Shown here: piece by piece, positions 52,916-64,000 of the stretch
Layout of the letters: each line of letters starts with the position of its first letter
How positions within the stretch are numbered: the stretch's first letter is position 1
Assembly: GCA_963924555.1 (NCBI GenBank)
Contig: OZ004594.1
Span: 2,821,563 to 2,885,562 of the forward strand
DNA: 64,000 nucleotides
Reading direction: 5' to 3'
Source of the DNA: Crambe crambe
Taxonomy: Eukaryota > Porifera > Demospongiae > Poecilosclerida > Crambeidae
Made by a program: the position numbers and the translations under genes
The notes under the pieces: model-generated
What the model was told of the DNA's origin: nothing
Seen by the model: the letters and a program-made list of their open reading frames with translations, nothing else
The model's database searches: none

Positions 52916-55900
52916 ATGGCTTCAACTTCCTCAGTCACTGGTGTCACTTCCCTCCACCTAGCTGCAGAGTCAGGTGATGTGGACAAGGTCAGGGAATTAC
53001 TGCAAAGTGGTGAGTACAATGTAAACTGTACTGACTCCAATGGGAGGACTCCACTGCATTATGCCTGTGCTAAAGGTCACTTAGATATGGTGAAGGTACT
53101 GATATCTGACTTCAATGCTGATGTACTCTTTAAGGATGTTAATAGTTGCATACCACTAATAGATGCTGCTTTGAATGGGTGGGAGCATGTGGTGCTTACT
53201 CTATTGAATAAGTATCACTGTCCTTCAAATATCAAAAGTAAAGACAATAAAACATTACTTCATTGGGCATGCAAAGGAGGTAATGTTAGCCTAGTTCAAA
53301 CTCTGATACAAGACCACAAGGTTGATATCAATGCTAGGGATGATGAAAATGACACACCACTCAGTGTGGCAGCATTGGGTGGGAAAAAAGAGGTTGCATT
53401 GTTTTTAATTAACGAAGTGGGTTGTGATATTAATATCAAAGATTATAAAGGTTGTTCTTTGTTACATTCAGCATGTATTGGAGGTAATGTTAGCCTAGTT
53501 CAAACTCTGATACGAGACCACAAGGCTGATATCAATGTTAGGGATGAAAATAAGCATACACCATTCCATGTGGCAGCAGGATGTGGGGAAAAAGAGGTTA
53601 CATTTTTTTAAATAAATGAGGTGGGTTGTGATATTGATATCCAATGTGATCGAGGTCGATCTTTGTTACATCATGCATGCATTGGAGGTAATGTTAGCCT
53701 AGTTCAAACTCTGATACGAGACCACAAGGCTGATACAAATACTAGGGATGATGAAAATTATACACCACTCCATGTGGCAGCATTGTGTGGGAAAAAAGAG
53801 GTTGCACTTTTTTTAATTAATGAGGTGGGTTGTGACATTAATGTCAAAGGTTATAAAGGTTGGTCTTTGTTACATTCAGCATGCAAGGGAGGTAATGTTA
53901 GCCTAGTTCAAACTCTGATACGAGACCACAAGGTTGATATCAATGCTAGGGATGATAAAAATGACACACCATTCCATGTGGCAGCGTTGTGTGGAAAAAA
54001 AGAGGTTGCACTGTTTTTAATTAATGAGGTGGGTTGTGACATTAATGTCAAAGGTTATAAAGGTCGGTCTTTGTTACATTCAGCATGCAAGGGAGGTAAT
54101 GTTAGCCTAGTTCAAACTCTGATACGAGACCACAAGGTTGATATCAATGCTAGGGATGATAAAAATGACACACCATTCCATGTGGCAGCGTTGTGTGGAA
54201 AAAAAGAGGTTGTACTGTTTTTAATTAATGAGGTGGGTTGTGACATTAATGTCAAAGGTTATAAAGGTCGGTCTTTGTTACATTCAGCATGCAAGGGAGG
54301 TAATGTTAGCCTAGTTCAAACTCTGATACGAGACCACAAGGTTGATATCAATGCTAGGGATGATAAAAATGACATACCATTCCATGTGGCAGCGTTGTGT
54401 GGAAAAAAAGAGGTTGCACTATTTTTAATTAATGAGGTGGGTTGTGACATAAATATCAAAGGTTATAAAGGTCGGTCATTGTTACATATGGCATGCAATG
54501 GAGGTAATGTTAGCCTAGTTCAATATCTGATACGAGACCATAAAACAGATATCAATGCTAGGGATGATGAAAATGACACACCACTCCATGTGGCAGTATT
54601 GTGTGGGAAAAAAGAGGTTGCACTGTTTTTAATTAATGAGGTGGGTTGTGACATAAATATCAAAGGTTATAAAGGTCGGTCATTGTTACATATGGCATGC
54701 AATGGAGGTAATGTTAGCCTAGTTCAATATCTGATACGAGACCATAAAACAGATATCAATGCTAGGGATGATGAAAATGACACACCACTCCATGTGGCAG
54801 TATTGTGTGGGAAAAAAGAGGTTGCACTGTTTTTAATTAATGAGGTGGGTTGTGACACAAATGTCAAAGGTGGTTTGGGTTGGTCTTTGTTGCATAAAGC
54901 ATGCAATGGAGATAACATTAGCCTAGTTCATACTCTGATACAAGACCACAAGGCTGATATCAATGCTAGGGATGATCAAAATAATACACCACTCCATGTG
55001 GCAGCACTGTGTGGAAAAAAAGAGGTTGCATTGTTTTTAATTAATGAAATGGGCTGTGACATAAATGTCGAAGGTAGTTCAGGTCGGTCTTTATTACATA
55101 ATGCATGCATTGGAGGTAACGTTAGCCTAGTTCAAACTCTGATACGAGACCACAAGGCTGATATCAATGCTAGGGATGATGAAAACAGCACACCACTCCA
55201 TGTTGCAGCATTGTGTGGAAAAAAAGAGGTTGCACTATTTTTAATTAATGAGGTGGGTTGTGACACGAATGTCAAAGGTAGTTTGGGTCGGTCATTGTTA
55301 CATATGGCATGCAATGGAGGTAATGTTTGCCTAGTTCAAACTCTGATACGAGACCACAAGGCTGATATCAATGCTGGAGATGATGAAAATGACACACCAC
55401 TTCATGTGGCAGCATTGGCAGGTGAAGAAGAGGTCATACTTTTATTGATTGATAGATTCACATCCCCCTTAGTATTAGACAATGATGGTAACACTCCCCT
55501 TCATATTTGTTCCTCACGTGGCCATACCAAATGTGTTGAGGTATTACTGCAAAAAAATGCTCCAATTGTGATAAGAAATAATTCAGGAAGTACTCCAAAG
55601 GACTTAGCAAAAGGTGATGCTAAATTACTAATTAATGAGTACATGAAACAGAATCGAGATAAAACACTGGTAGACTATCATGGCATGCAAGAGTGTGCAA
55701 AGAAGAAGTATTCAGGTGCACAACATGTAACCAGATTATTTATCATTGGTAATCCTGGTGCAGGGAAGAGCTCCCTTGTTGAATCACTTAAAAGGGAGGG
55801 TTATTTCGAATCTTTTTGGAGGGTATCTGAATCCACTGTACCCCCTCACACTGCTGGTATAGTCCCTAGTATTTATACCAGTAAACACTATGGGAGAGTC

Positions 55901-58016
55901 CAGTTCTATGACTTTGCTGGAGACCCTGAGTACTACTCCTCACATGCTGCTATACTTGAGAATCTTGCCTCGTCAAGAAAGAGTGACAATATATTCATTA
56001 TTGTGATTGATTTGAGAGAAGATAACTTAGCTATTAAGAATGTGATGCACTATTGGTCTGCATTCATACAACACCAGAAATTCAAGAACAAACCTTCCCT
56101 TATTGTAATAGGGAGCCATTCAGATCTAGTGAGCAAAGAAACTCTAACCCAAAAAAGCAAAATATTTGAAATGCTTTTAAAAAAATACTCAGTGACCACT
56201 AGACTGGGTAAAAACACTGCATACTTTCAGTTAGATTGTTGTAAACCAGGATCCAAAGAGATCAGTGAAGTCCAGGAGCAACTTATTAGTCTAACAGGTA
56301 AGTCCCATTCCTATCAATTGTCTTTTGAAGCAAGCATTCTCTTAGGGTTATTGGAGAAAGATTTCAGCAATGTCACTGCTTGTTCTGTCAGTACATTAGT
56401 ATCCCACATAGAGGACACTGGGGTACACCTTCCCAATAAACCTGAATTACTACACCCTATACTGCATGAGCTCCATGAGGTTGGTATTTTATTACTGATA
56501 GGAGACAGAACTAAACATGATTACCACATAATATTAAACACATCTAAACTTACTAATGAAGTTCATGAAACCCTGTTTGCTAAGGATGCTATTCAAAATA
56601 TTAAACAAATGAGTGAGCTTGGATATCTTTCATCTCTTAACATTGGAATCATCCCCGAAGATCTCCTACGAGATCTTCTGCCTCCATATATCATAAAGGA
56701 ATGCCTTGTTCATCTTCAGTATTGCCAAGAAATTGAGCACAAAGATATAGGTTTGTTTGTTTCCACACCACAGGACACTTCATCTAGTCCCCAGTCTTTC
56801 TTGTTCTTTCCTGCTCTATGTAGTGCAGATAAGAGTGAAGTGTCATGGACCACACCTCCTGACAACTACAGTATTGGGTGGCTTGTACAATGCACTGATC
56901 CTCGTGACTACTTCCCCCCACGCTTCCTTCATGTCCTTCTCCTCAGAATAGTCTTCAGCTTCACCCTCACTGCTCCAGGTAAAGCAGTCGATGAAAATTC
57001 CATACACTTGCAGCGTCGCTGCACTATGTGGAAGACTGGTGTGTACTGGTTGATGCAGAAGGATGTGGAGTGTATGGTAGAGATGGTGAACATCAATAAG
57101 GGTCCTGGAGTGGTGGTCATCACCAGAAGTGAACAAGACACAGTAGAAAATTGCATTAGTGTCTTCAATAGCATAGTTTGTTGTGTGATGGAGACCATGA
57201 AAGAGTCCTGCCACTCCATCAGACCTCAGTTCTTTCTGCTTGACTCCACACAACAGGATGACTACCTCAGTGAGGACAACTTCTTTGCTGTGAAGGAAGT
57301 GAAGAAGGTCCTGATGTCTTCCAAGGGTGAGGAAGCAGTCATCAGTAAAGCAGGGAAAAGGAAAATGAAGCGTTCTAAGTTGCTATGGTTGCACAAACTC
57401 ACTCATTGGAACACTCTATTCAGCATAGATTTCACCTCTGTCCACTTTCATCTCAAAACAATAGTTAGAGAGCTTTTTGATCTTGGTCTCCAACTTGATA
57501 TCCCCATTAATGTCCTTGAGACCATAGAGGTGCAGTATCCCACTAATGTGGATAGACAGAGGAGAGAACTGGTGAGGAAGTGGATGAGCTCCTCTCAGGA
57601 TCTCCCATGCTGGTGGCACCTTGTGGAGGCACTGACGAAGATTGGTAAAAGAGCCATAGCAGATGAAATTGAAGAGGAATGTGGTGAGTGGCTAAATTTA
57701 AGAGCTATCTCCACTTTCATGATTATTATCTTCTACAGGTGACCACATTCAACTCCAGAAAAAGCTACTTGACCCAAAACTCCAAACCATTACACCTGAT
57801 GTTGAGTTTCTGGAGTTATTTGCTGGAGTGGTAAGATCCAAATGGTCGTCTTTGGCCTGCCTTCTCTCCCTGACCAGTGAGGAGATAGAAGAAGTGAAGA
57901 CAGAAGAGGAAGACCGAGCCCTCCTCGTGCTGAAGAAGTGGTCCTCCAAGGAAGGGGCCACATATGGTCAGCTCTGCAACAGACTCAAAACAATCTCACT
58001 CTTTCAGTATGTGTAA
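52916..58016 (+). pseudogene. Second ankyrin-Roc-death paralogue, broken by an in-frame stop
   Basis: Same architecture as the giant gene but shorter: exons 52916-57683 and 57739-58016, 1,681 codons including one internal TAA at 53609-53611. There the usual TTA codon of the unit (LFLINE) reads TAA; the frame is unchanged before and after, so a single substitution explains it. About 26 ankyrin repeats precede the Roc P-loop GNPGAGKSS (codon about 945), DFAGD, GSHSD, the COR-like region and two death-fold domains (LHLKTIVRELF-like and FLELFAGVVRSKWSSLA). The rest is open and conserved, including the intron between the two death domains, so decay is recent, or the stop is an assembly error or polymorphism, or translation begins downstream. 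If not a pseudogene, the 53612-58016 part would still give a complete GTPase-death protein. Confidence 0.75.
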
Positions 58017-59524
58017 TTATAGATATTCGTGTAGTGTGTGTGGATATTATTTTCATGATCGTGTAACTGAGTAGTTGTTATTGTCATTGTTGTTTGTCAT
58101 AATGGTGGTTGTTTTTAGTTTTGATTGTCTCTTGTTATCATTTAATTCACTTTTTGACTGTTAATTTTTCACATTTTATCATTCTTAAGCTTGCTTTTTA
58201 CACTTGTATACCTAATTTTTGGCCTGTAGGTTCGTGTTTATGTGTTTTGAGTTTAAAAAGAATGTTCAATTGCATTTTCATTTTCATATTTGTAATTTAT
58301 TTATCCTTTGTCCTTAAGCAATCGCTTTCTGATATACTACTAATTCTCTCCATCTTCCATCTCTGTCTCTTAACATGTTAAACCATCTCACCATTAGTCT
58401 GTTGATCCCTCCCATTCAAACTGGAATTGGTAAGTGTTAGCGTAGACTCATTTTTACTTTATTTTTATAATCTCCTCCTCCAGCCATATGGTCGGTCAGT
58501 GACCATCTCCTGTGGCATTTCCCTCCAGGTTTTAGTCATGTGACCATTCTCCTCTGTCATGTGATCAATCAACATCATAGCTCCTTCTGAGACAGGTCCA
58601 CAAGAAATAAAGAAGTATCTATCTAATGCAATGATGTATCATATGAATCATGGTAAGAAAATAGTGAAAGTAATGGCTACATGTCACATTGTAAATGGTC
58701 ATTGCTCTCTTGTTATTGTCCAGAAAAGTAGAAGGACACTTCCCAATCAAACCTTTAATAAACAGAATCCTGAGAAGGTTGAGTGCTAGTTTTTACAGGA
58801 CTCTTCCACAATCTTCTCTCTCTGTTAATTGGTAAGAGACTTATTTTATTATTTATTGCTGTATATAGTATGTACGTAACTATAAACTTCCTCTCCAGAT
58901 CATGTGACTAGGTGGCCATTTCCTCTCGTCATGTGACCATTCCCCTCTATCATGTGACCAATATTCTACATGCATGGGACCCTTCCAAGACAAGTCCACA
59001 ATGAAAAAAAGAAGTGTCTATCAAATGGTCATGTGACCATTCTCCTCTGTCACATGACCAGTGCATAGGGTCCTTCTTCCGGGATAGGTCCACAAGAACT
59101 ATATGATGTTTCATACAAATCATGGTAAGAGCAATTATCATCAATGACCATTTACAATGTGACATGTAGCCATTACTTCTCCAGGTGGCCATGTGGTCTC
59201 TTTCTCATGGAAGGTCATGAGACTATTCTCCTTTGTCATGTGGCAATTTTCTTCTGGTGGCATTCCCTTCCCAGTACATGATTATGTGACCATTCTCCTC
59301 TGTCATATGACAAAATGTTAACTACATTCATAGGGTCCATCTTCTGAGACAAGTCCACAGTGAAATATCTATGATGTATAATATCATACAAGTTTCTAGT
59401 GGATCATGGTAAGAGCCAGGTGCTAGTTTTTACAGGACTCTAATCTTCCCCTAAATCATCTTTACCTCCATTTGCTTCAACTGTTTATCCTATTACAGAA
59501 TAGTATCCAGCCAAAAAATTATAC
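58017..59524. other. 3' flank of ankyrin gene 2, duplicate of 45.7-47.6 kb
   Basis: Colinear with the flank of the first copy (shared aagaagtggtcctccaagga end, agctctgcaacagactc, then the E-box-rich gaccattctcctctgtcatg series). No exon recognised. Confidence 0.7.
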
Positions 59525-60520
59525 CTGAACTCATATCTGGCTGCAGTTAATATTTGACCGGCAACAGTTAATACTTGAACTCTCTATCCAGATGGCTACA
59601 GTTAATGCTTGAATCTGTCTACAGTTAATACTTGAACTCTTTATCCGGATGGTTACAGTTAATACTTGAAGTCCAGTAAATGATTATTTATTTGGCTACA
59701 TGAATTCTTCATTTAGCTGATACTTTTCTTTGTGTGGCTAATGGCTATTGGAACTACAATTGTCTGGCTAATACTTGAAGTCTTTGCTGGCTGCAGTTAA
59801 TATTTGAACTCTTTATCTGGCTACAGTTAATACTTGAACTCTTTATCCGGCTACGGTTAATACTTGAAGTCTTTATCCGGCTACAGTTAATATTTGAAGT
59901 CTTTATCCGGCTACAGTTAATATTTGAAGTCTTTATCCGGCTACAGTTAATACTTGAACTCTTTATCTGGCTACAGTTAATATTTGAACTCTTCTACCCA
60001 GCTACAGTTAATACTTGAACTCTCTATCTGGCTACACAGTTAATACTTGAAGTCTTTTGTCTGGCTACAGTAAATATTTATACTCTCTATCCTGCTACAG
60101 TTAGCTAATACTCCTGGCTACAGTTAATCCGTCTCTACATGTATCCGGCTGCAGTTAATACTTGAAGTCTCTATCCGGCTACAGTTAATACTTGAAGTCT
60201 TTGTCCAGTACTCTTTATCCGGCTACAGTTAATAGCTGCAGTTAATATTTGAACTCGGCTACAGTTAATATTTGAACTCTTTTAGCTACCCGGCTACAGT
60301 TAATACTTGAACTCTCTATCCGGCTACAGTTAATACCTGAACTCTCTATCCGGCTACAGAACTCTTTATCCAGCTACAGTTAATTGAACTCATTATCTGG
60401 CTGCAGTTAATACTTGAACTCTTTATCCGGCTACAGTTAATAATTGAACTCTTTATCCAGCTACAGTTAATTGAACTCTTTTATCTGGCTGTAGAACTCT
60501 TATCCGGCTACAGTTTCTGG
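59525..60520. repeat. Minisatellite array, same 30-31 bp monomer, short copy
   Basis: About 30 less regular copies of ctttatccggctacagttaa-type monomers, in the same position relative to the ankyrin gene and ATG12 as the large array at 47585-50395. No higher-order period is evident. Confidence 0.9.
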
Positions 60521-61036
60521 CAATAGTATCCAGTTACTGACTCCTTTCAAGCTGCAGTTGTAACATTCTCCATACGGTTCAAATCAACCCAGCTACAGTT
60601 AATTTTTTATCTGGCTATTGAATATTTGAATTCATTATTCCCACAAGAAATCTCTTTGCTACATCAATTAAGAGCTTGCAAATATCTGATCATACTCTTA
60701 AACAATCACAAGGTACATTAATTCACATGCATACATTTATATATAACTGCATCGATTTTACCTATTTTTTATCCTTGATTATACATTAAATTTTGTGTAG
60801 TAATTCATTATTATAATCATTATTTAGCAAGTTTTGTGTAGTTCTCATTATATTATAAGTCTCCCTATTAATACTTCATTGCTATTTTTCACAAAATGAA
60901 CATGAATACACCACAATGAACGGTAAAGAGAAAACATTATACAAAGAAGAAAAAATTGATAAGGAAATAGGACAGCAAACACATCACAGGAGATCACATG
61001 AGTTTTGATACACAATGATATTGCTATGGGACTGGA
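60521..61036. other. ATG12 3' flank (duplicated block)
   Basis: Non-coding sequence matching 50396-50919. Presumed ATG12 3' UTR and downstream region; no clear AATAAA on the minus strand was found. Confidence 0.6.
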
Positions 61037-61731
61037 CTAGCCCCATGCAGGAGTCTTACAGTAGTGCAGTATCAACTTATCTCCCACACCATAGCACTGA
61101 GGATCACACAAAATATGTAGACAGTCATTATTATTGTGAACCCTGAAATGAGACCACCCCTACCTATATTATGTAGTAATACTGTGAACCATGCTAATAT
61201 GGACCCCTAAAATGAGACCTACCTATTATTATACATGTAGTACTGTGAATCCCACTAGTCTGGACCCCTGAAATGAAACCACTCCTACTTACACTACGTG
61301 TAGACCACCCATTGGCCATTTTCAGGAAAAAATTTGGGCTTATCTCATCTGATTCTATGCACCTTATAGAGAGAGTGAAGAGTGACATCTTGGGATGGTG
61401 CAAAGGCTTGGGCTACATACACAAACTAGAAAGAAGAATAATTATTATTCAAACGTTAATAGGGTCATAATACTTAGCTAAGTGCAATGAGCTCACCACA
61501 GATTCATCAGGTTCACACTTGAGGTTCTTCTTCAACCACTGGTGCATCCAACCTATAGTTCTATCACCCTCCACCAGAAATTTCTTCTTGGCCAATTGAG
61601 GGGCATTTCCTGCTGCCTTCAAACTCACTGTCACTGGAAATAGTGGGTTAGAACTTTGAATGAATGAACCTGGCAGGTGCCTTTTATCCTGAATACTCAC
61701 CTTTTTCCGAAACTTCTTCTGTAGCCGCCAT
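61037..61731 (-). CDS. ATG12: ATG12, ubiquitin-like autophagy modifier
   Basis: ATG12 is conjugated through its C-terminal glycine to ATG5 by ATG7 and ATG10; ATG12-ATG5-ATG16 then drives LC3/ATG8 lipidation on autophagosomes. Four exons: 61701-61731, 61497-61633, 61363-61425, 61037-61096, total 291 bases (96 aa), shorter than human ATG12 (140 aa) because the disordered N-terminus is nearly absent. The family core is intact: VTVSLKAAGNAPQLAKKKF (beta 1-2), FVYVAQAFAPSQDVTLHSLY (beta 4 region, human-like FAPSPD) and YGVGDKLILHYCKTPAWG ending in the essential Trp-Gly. ATG 61731 is the only in-frame start. Head to head with MPG at about 130 bases, and tail to tail with the ankyrin gene across the minisatellite. 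Confidence 0.93.
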
Positions 61732-61859
61732 GATAAGAGAGAAGATGAAGAGTTTGTTTACGGTTTGTTTACCTGCGCTCTAAATAAAGCCCGCCTATGC
61801 TCCAAATAGAGCACACCAACACATCGTGGGCGTATCTCTTCAACCCTTTACCGCACAAA
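61732..61859. promoter_or_regulatory. ATG12/MPG divergent promoter
   Basis: The ATG12 and MPG start codons are 128 bases apart on opposite strands (65 bases if MPG starts at its upstream ATG 61797). No TATA box is seen. A shared bidirectional promoter is inferred from the spacing. Confidence 0.6.
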
Positions 61860-62673
61860 ATGCAAGAGACTAACACTAGCACTCCGGCAGATGCCCAATC
61901 TATCTCACCCTGCAGGGAACTCAAAAGAAGAAGTGAAGAGTTTTACAGCCTTGAAAATCCCAGTAAGAGACGAAAATTGAGCCAAGATGACCTCCATAAG
62001 GTGTGTGAGATAACAAAACTAAAAACTATTATCTTGTGTCGTCATCACATAAAAGGTAACATCAAGGCCAGATGGGGATTGTGAGCGATCATTTTTTGAC
62101 TGTGGTTGTGAGGAGCTAGCTAGGAAGCTGCTTGGGTGTGTTCTGGTTAGGGATGTGGAAGGTGAAGGAAGGTGCTGGGGTCGAATTGTGGAAACAGAAG
62201 CATATCTGGGAGGGGATGATAAAGCAGCCCATTCTTACAATGGGAGAAGAACTGAGAGGAATGAAGCAATGTACATGCAGCCAGGCACGGCTTATGTTTA
62301 TTCCATATATGGAATGTATTGGTGTTTCAATATCTCCAGCAGAGGTGAAGGAGCAGCCGTACTCGTACGGGCATTGGAACCACTAGGAGGCATGGCAAGT
62401 ATGAAGAAACGACGAAAGAAGATGAAAAAGGAGACAGATCTTTGTAATGGACCGGCAAAACTCTGCCAAGCAATGGCCATAGATAAGGCTTGCGATAAGT
62501 TGGATCTTGTGCTCAGCAAGGAGTTGTGGGTAAAGCATCCACAGAATGATGGAGAGGTTGAAGAGGGTGTGGTCACAAGTGGGAGGGTAGGAGTGGACCA
62601 TGCAGGACAAGAATGGGCAAGTAAACCCCTTAGATTTTACTTCAGAGACAATAGATTTGTAAGCAAGAAATAA
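61860..62673 (+). CDS. MPG: N-methylpurine DNA glycosylase (MPG/AAG)
   Basis: Monofunctional base-excision repair glycosylase that removes 3-methyladenine, hypoxanthine and other alkylated purines in the nucleus. Two exons, 61860-62000 and 62086-62673, joined in frame across an 85-base GT-AG intron: 729 bases, 242 aa. Exon 1 gives a variable N-terminus with a basic nuclear-signal-like KRRK. Exon 2 carries the conserved fold: FFDCGCEELARKLLGCVLV, GRIVETEAYLGG with the catalytic glutamate, AAHSYNGRRTERN, MYMQPGTAYVYSIYGMYWC with the intercalating-tyrosine region, NISSRGEGAAVLVRALEPL, NGPAKLCQA, and the C-terminal RVGVDHAGQEWASKPLRFY. An upstream in-frame ATG at 61797 would add 21 residues. AATAAA at 62761 is a plausible poly(A) signal. 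Confidence 0.93.
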
Positions 62674-63022
62674 TGTTTTTTTGGTTTGTTTGTTTTCCCT
62701 TAAAGATACAATAATTAAAAATTAATTTTTTTTTTTTTTAATGATGAGAAAATACTACTAAATAAAATTGATATAGTTTTTTGTTGTTTTTTTTTGCAAA
62801 AAGGACTATGTACATAGGATCTTAATTATGGGTATACCGAGTCATAAAAATCAATTTTTAAAAAGTAAGTTTTAGTTTAGTTTGACTAACATATTGCAGA
62901 GATGCTGTTGCTTAAACTTAATAATAGAGATTTTGAGAGATAAAATTGTCTTTTTTGTACAGTTTTTGAAGCCATGGGAGATTATTAGTAGTAAGAGGTG
63001 ACTATTTCCCTTCTTTCTTTCT
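62674..63022. other. Convergent 3' region of MPG and the HECT gene
   Basis: AT-rich with poly-T runs; contains the MPG poly(A) signal AATAAA (62761-62766). No exon seen. Confidence 0.6.
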
Positions 63023-63529
<507 letters not shown>

Positions 63530-64000
63530 CTAATAATGAAAGGGAATGATCGTGAAATATGCACTTGTATCAATGTCATGCAGAACATGGAATAAAGGGA
63601 TTGTTTTTCTTGGCATGGACTTGGCTTCTGTACTGGTTCTCCCCGTAACATAACACCATGCGGCAATAAGGACATATATGTACATGCATGCATAAGTATA
63701 GTACATATACTGTACATGCATGAATGTATGTCATTCAACTGTATATGTATGGATGTGAAAGTCCCAACAAATATAGTACATGCATGCATAAGTATAGTAC
63801 ATGCACTGTACATGCATAATGTATTATACATGCATGCATAAGTACATGTACAGTAAAGAATGTCTATGTTTACAATCAATTTTCCATTAGCAGGTCATGG
63901 CATAATTGAATAAGAAATATGTGATAGTCTAGCACTTGAGAATTCACTGACCTAATTGATACTGTGTAGTGCATTAGATCAAGGCATTGTTACTGGAGAT
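63530..64000. other. HECT gene intron with a short tandem repeat
   Basis: No exon found. 63665-63860 holds about three copies of a unit of roughly 50 bases built from tacatgcatgcataagtata and gtacatgcactgtacatgca, rich in TGCATGCA palindromes. Confidence 0.6.

Overview
The window is eukaryotic nuclear DNA from an animal, and my best guess is a demosponge. Every recognisable gene is split by introns with GT-AG borders, many of them only 50-150 bases long. Genes lie close together on both strands and are often head to head. The gene set (TSC2, FOXK, CLEC16A, CFAP52, ATG12, MPG and a SMURF-like HECT ligase) is metazoan. Large ankyrin-GTPase-death-domain proteins and receptor-like proteins with unfamiliar extracellular domains fit sponges. 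Species assignment is inference.

Left part (1-28.4 kb): a dense block of conserved genes. A 5'-incomplete single-pass membrane protein (+) is followed by the first 17 exons of tuberin/TSC2 (-), which lacks its C-terminal half here. TSC2 is head to head with FOXK (+, 6 exons, FHA plus forkhead). FOXK converges on CLEC16A (-, 17 exons), which is head to head with the ciliary WD40 gene CFAP52 (+, 11 exons). I rebuilt the exon chains by hand; all of them stay in frame and the complete genes have total lengths divisible by three.

Middle (28.4-34.8 kb): no intact gene. It holds decayed fragments of the ankyrin-Roc-death family in both orientations and several fold-back (MITE-like) elements, one nested inside a longer inverted-repeat element.

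Right part (34.8-64 kb): a tandem segmental duplication. Each copy has an ankyrin-Roc-COR-like-death-death gene (+), a shared 3' flank rich in TCATGTGA motifs, a minisatellite of about 30 bp units, and ATG12 (-). The first copy has a giant intact ankyrin gene (about 3,610 aa) but a dead ATG12. The second has a shorter ankyrin gene with an in-frame stop but an intact ATG12 (96 aa, C-terminal Gly). ATG12 is head to head with the DNA glycosylase MPG (+), followed by the 3' end of a HECT E3 ligase gene (-).

Functional themes: TSC2, FOXK, CLEC16A and ATG12 all act in mTORC1/autophagy control in other animals. The ankyrin-Roc-death proteins resemble DAPK1 without its kinase and are candidates for an innate-immune or cell-death receptor family that is still duplicating.
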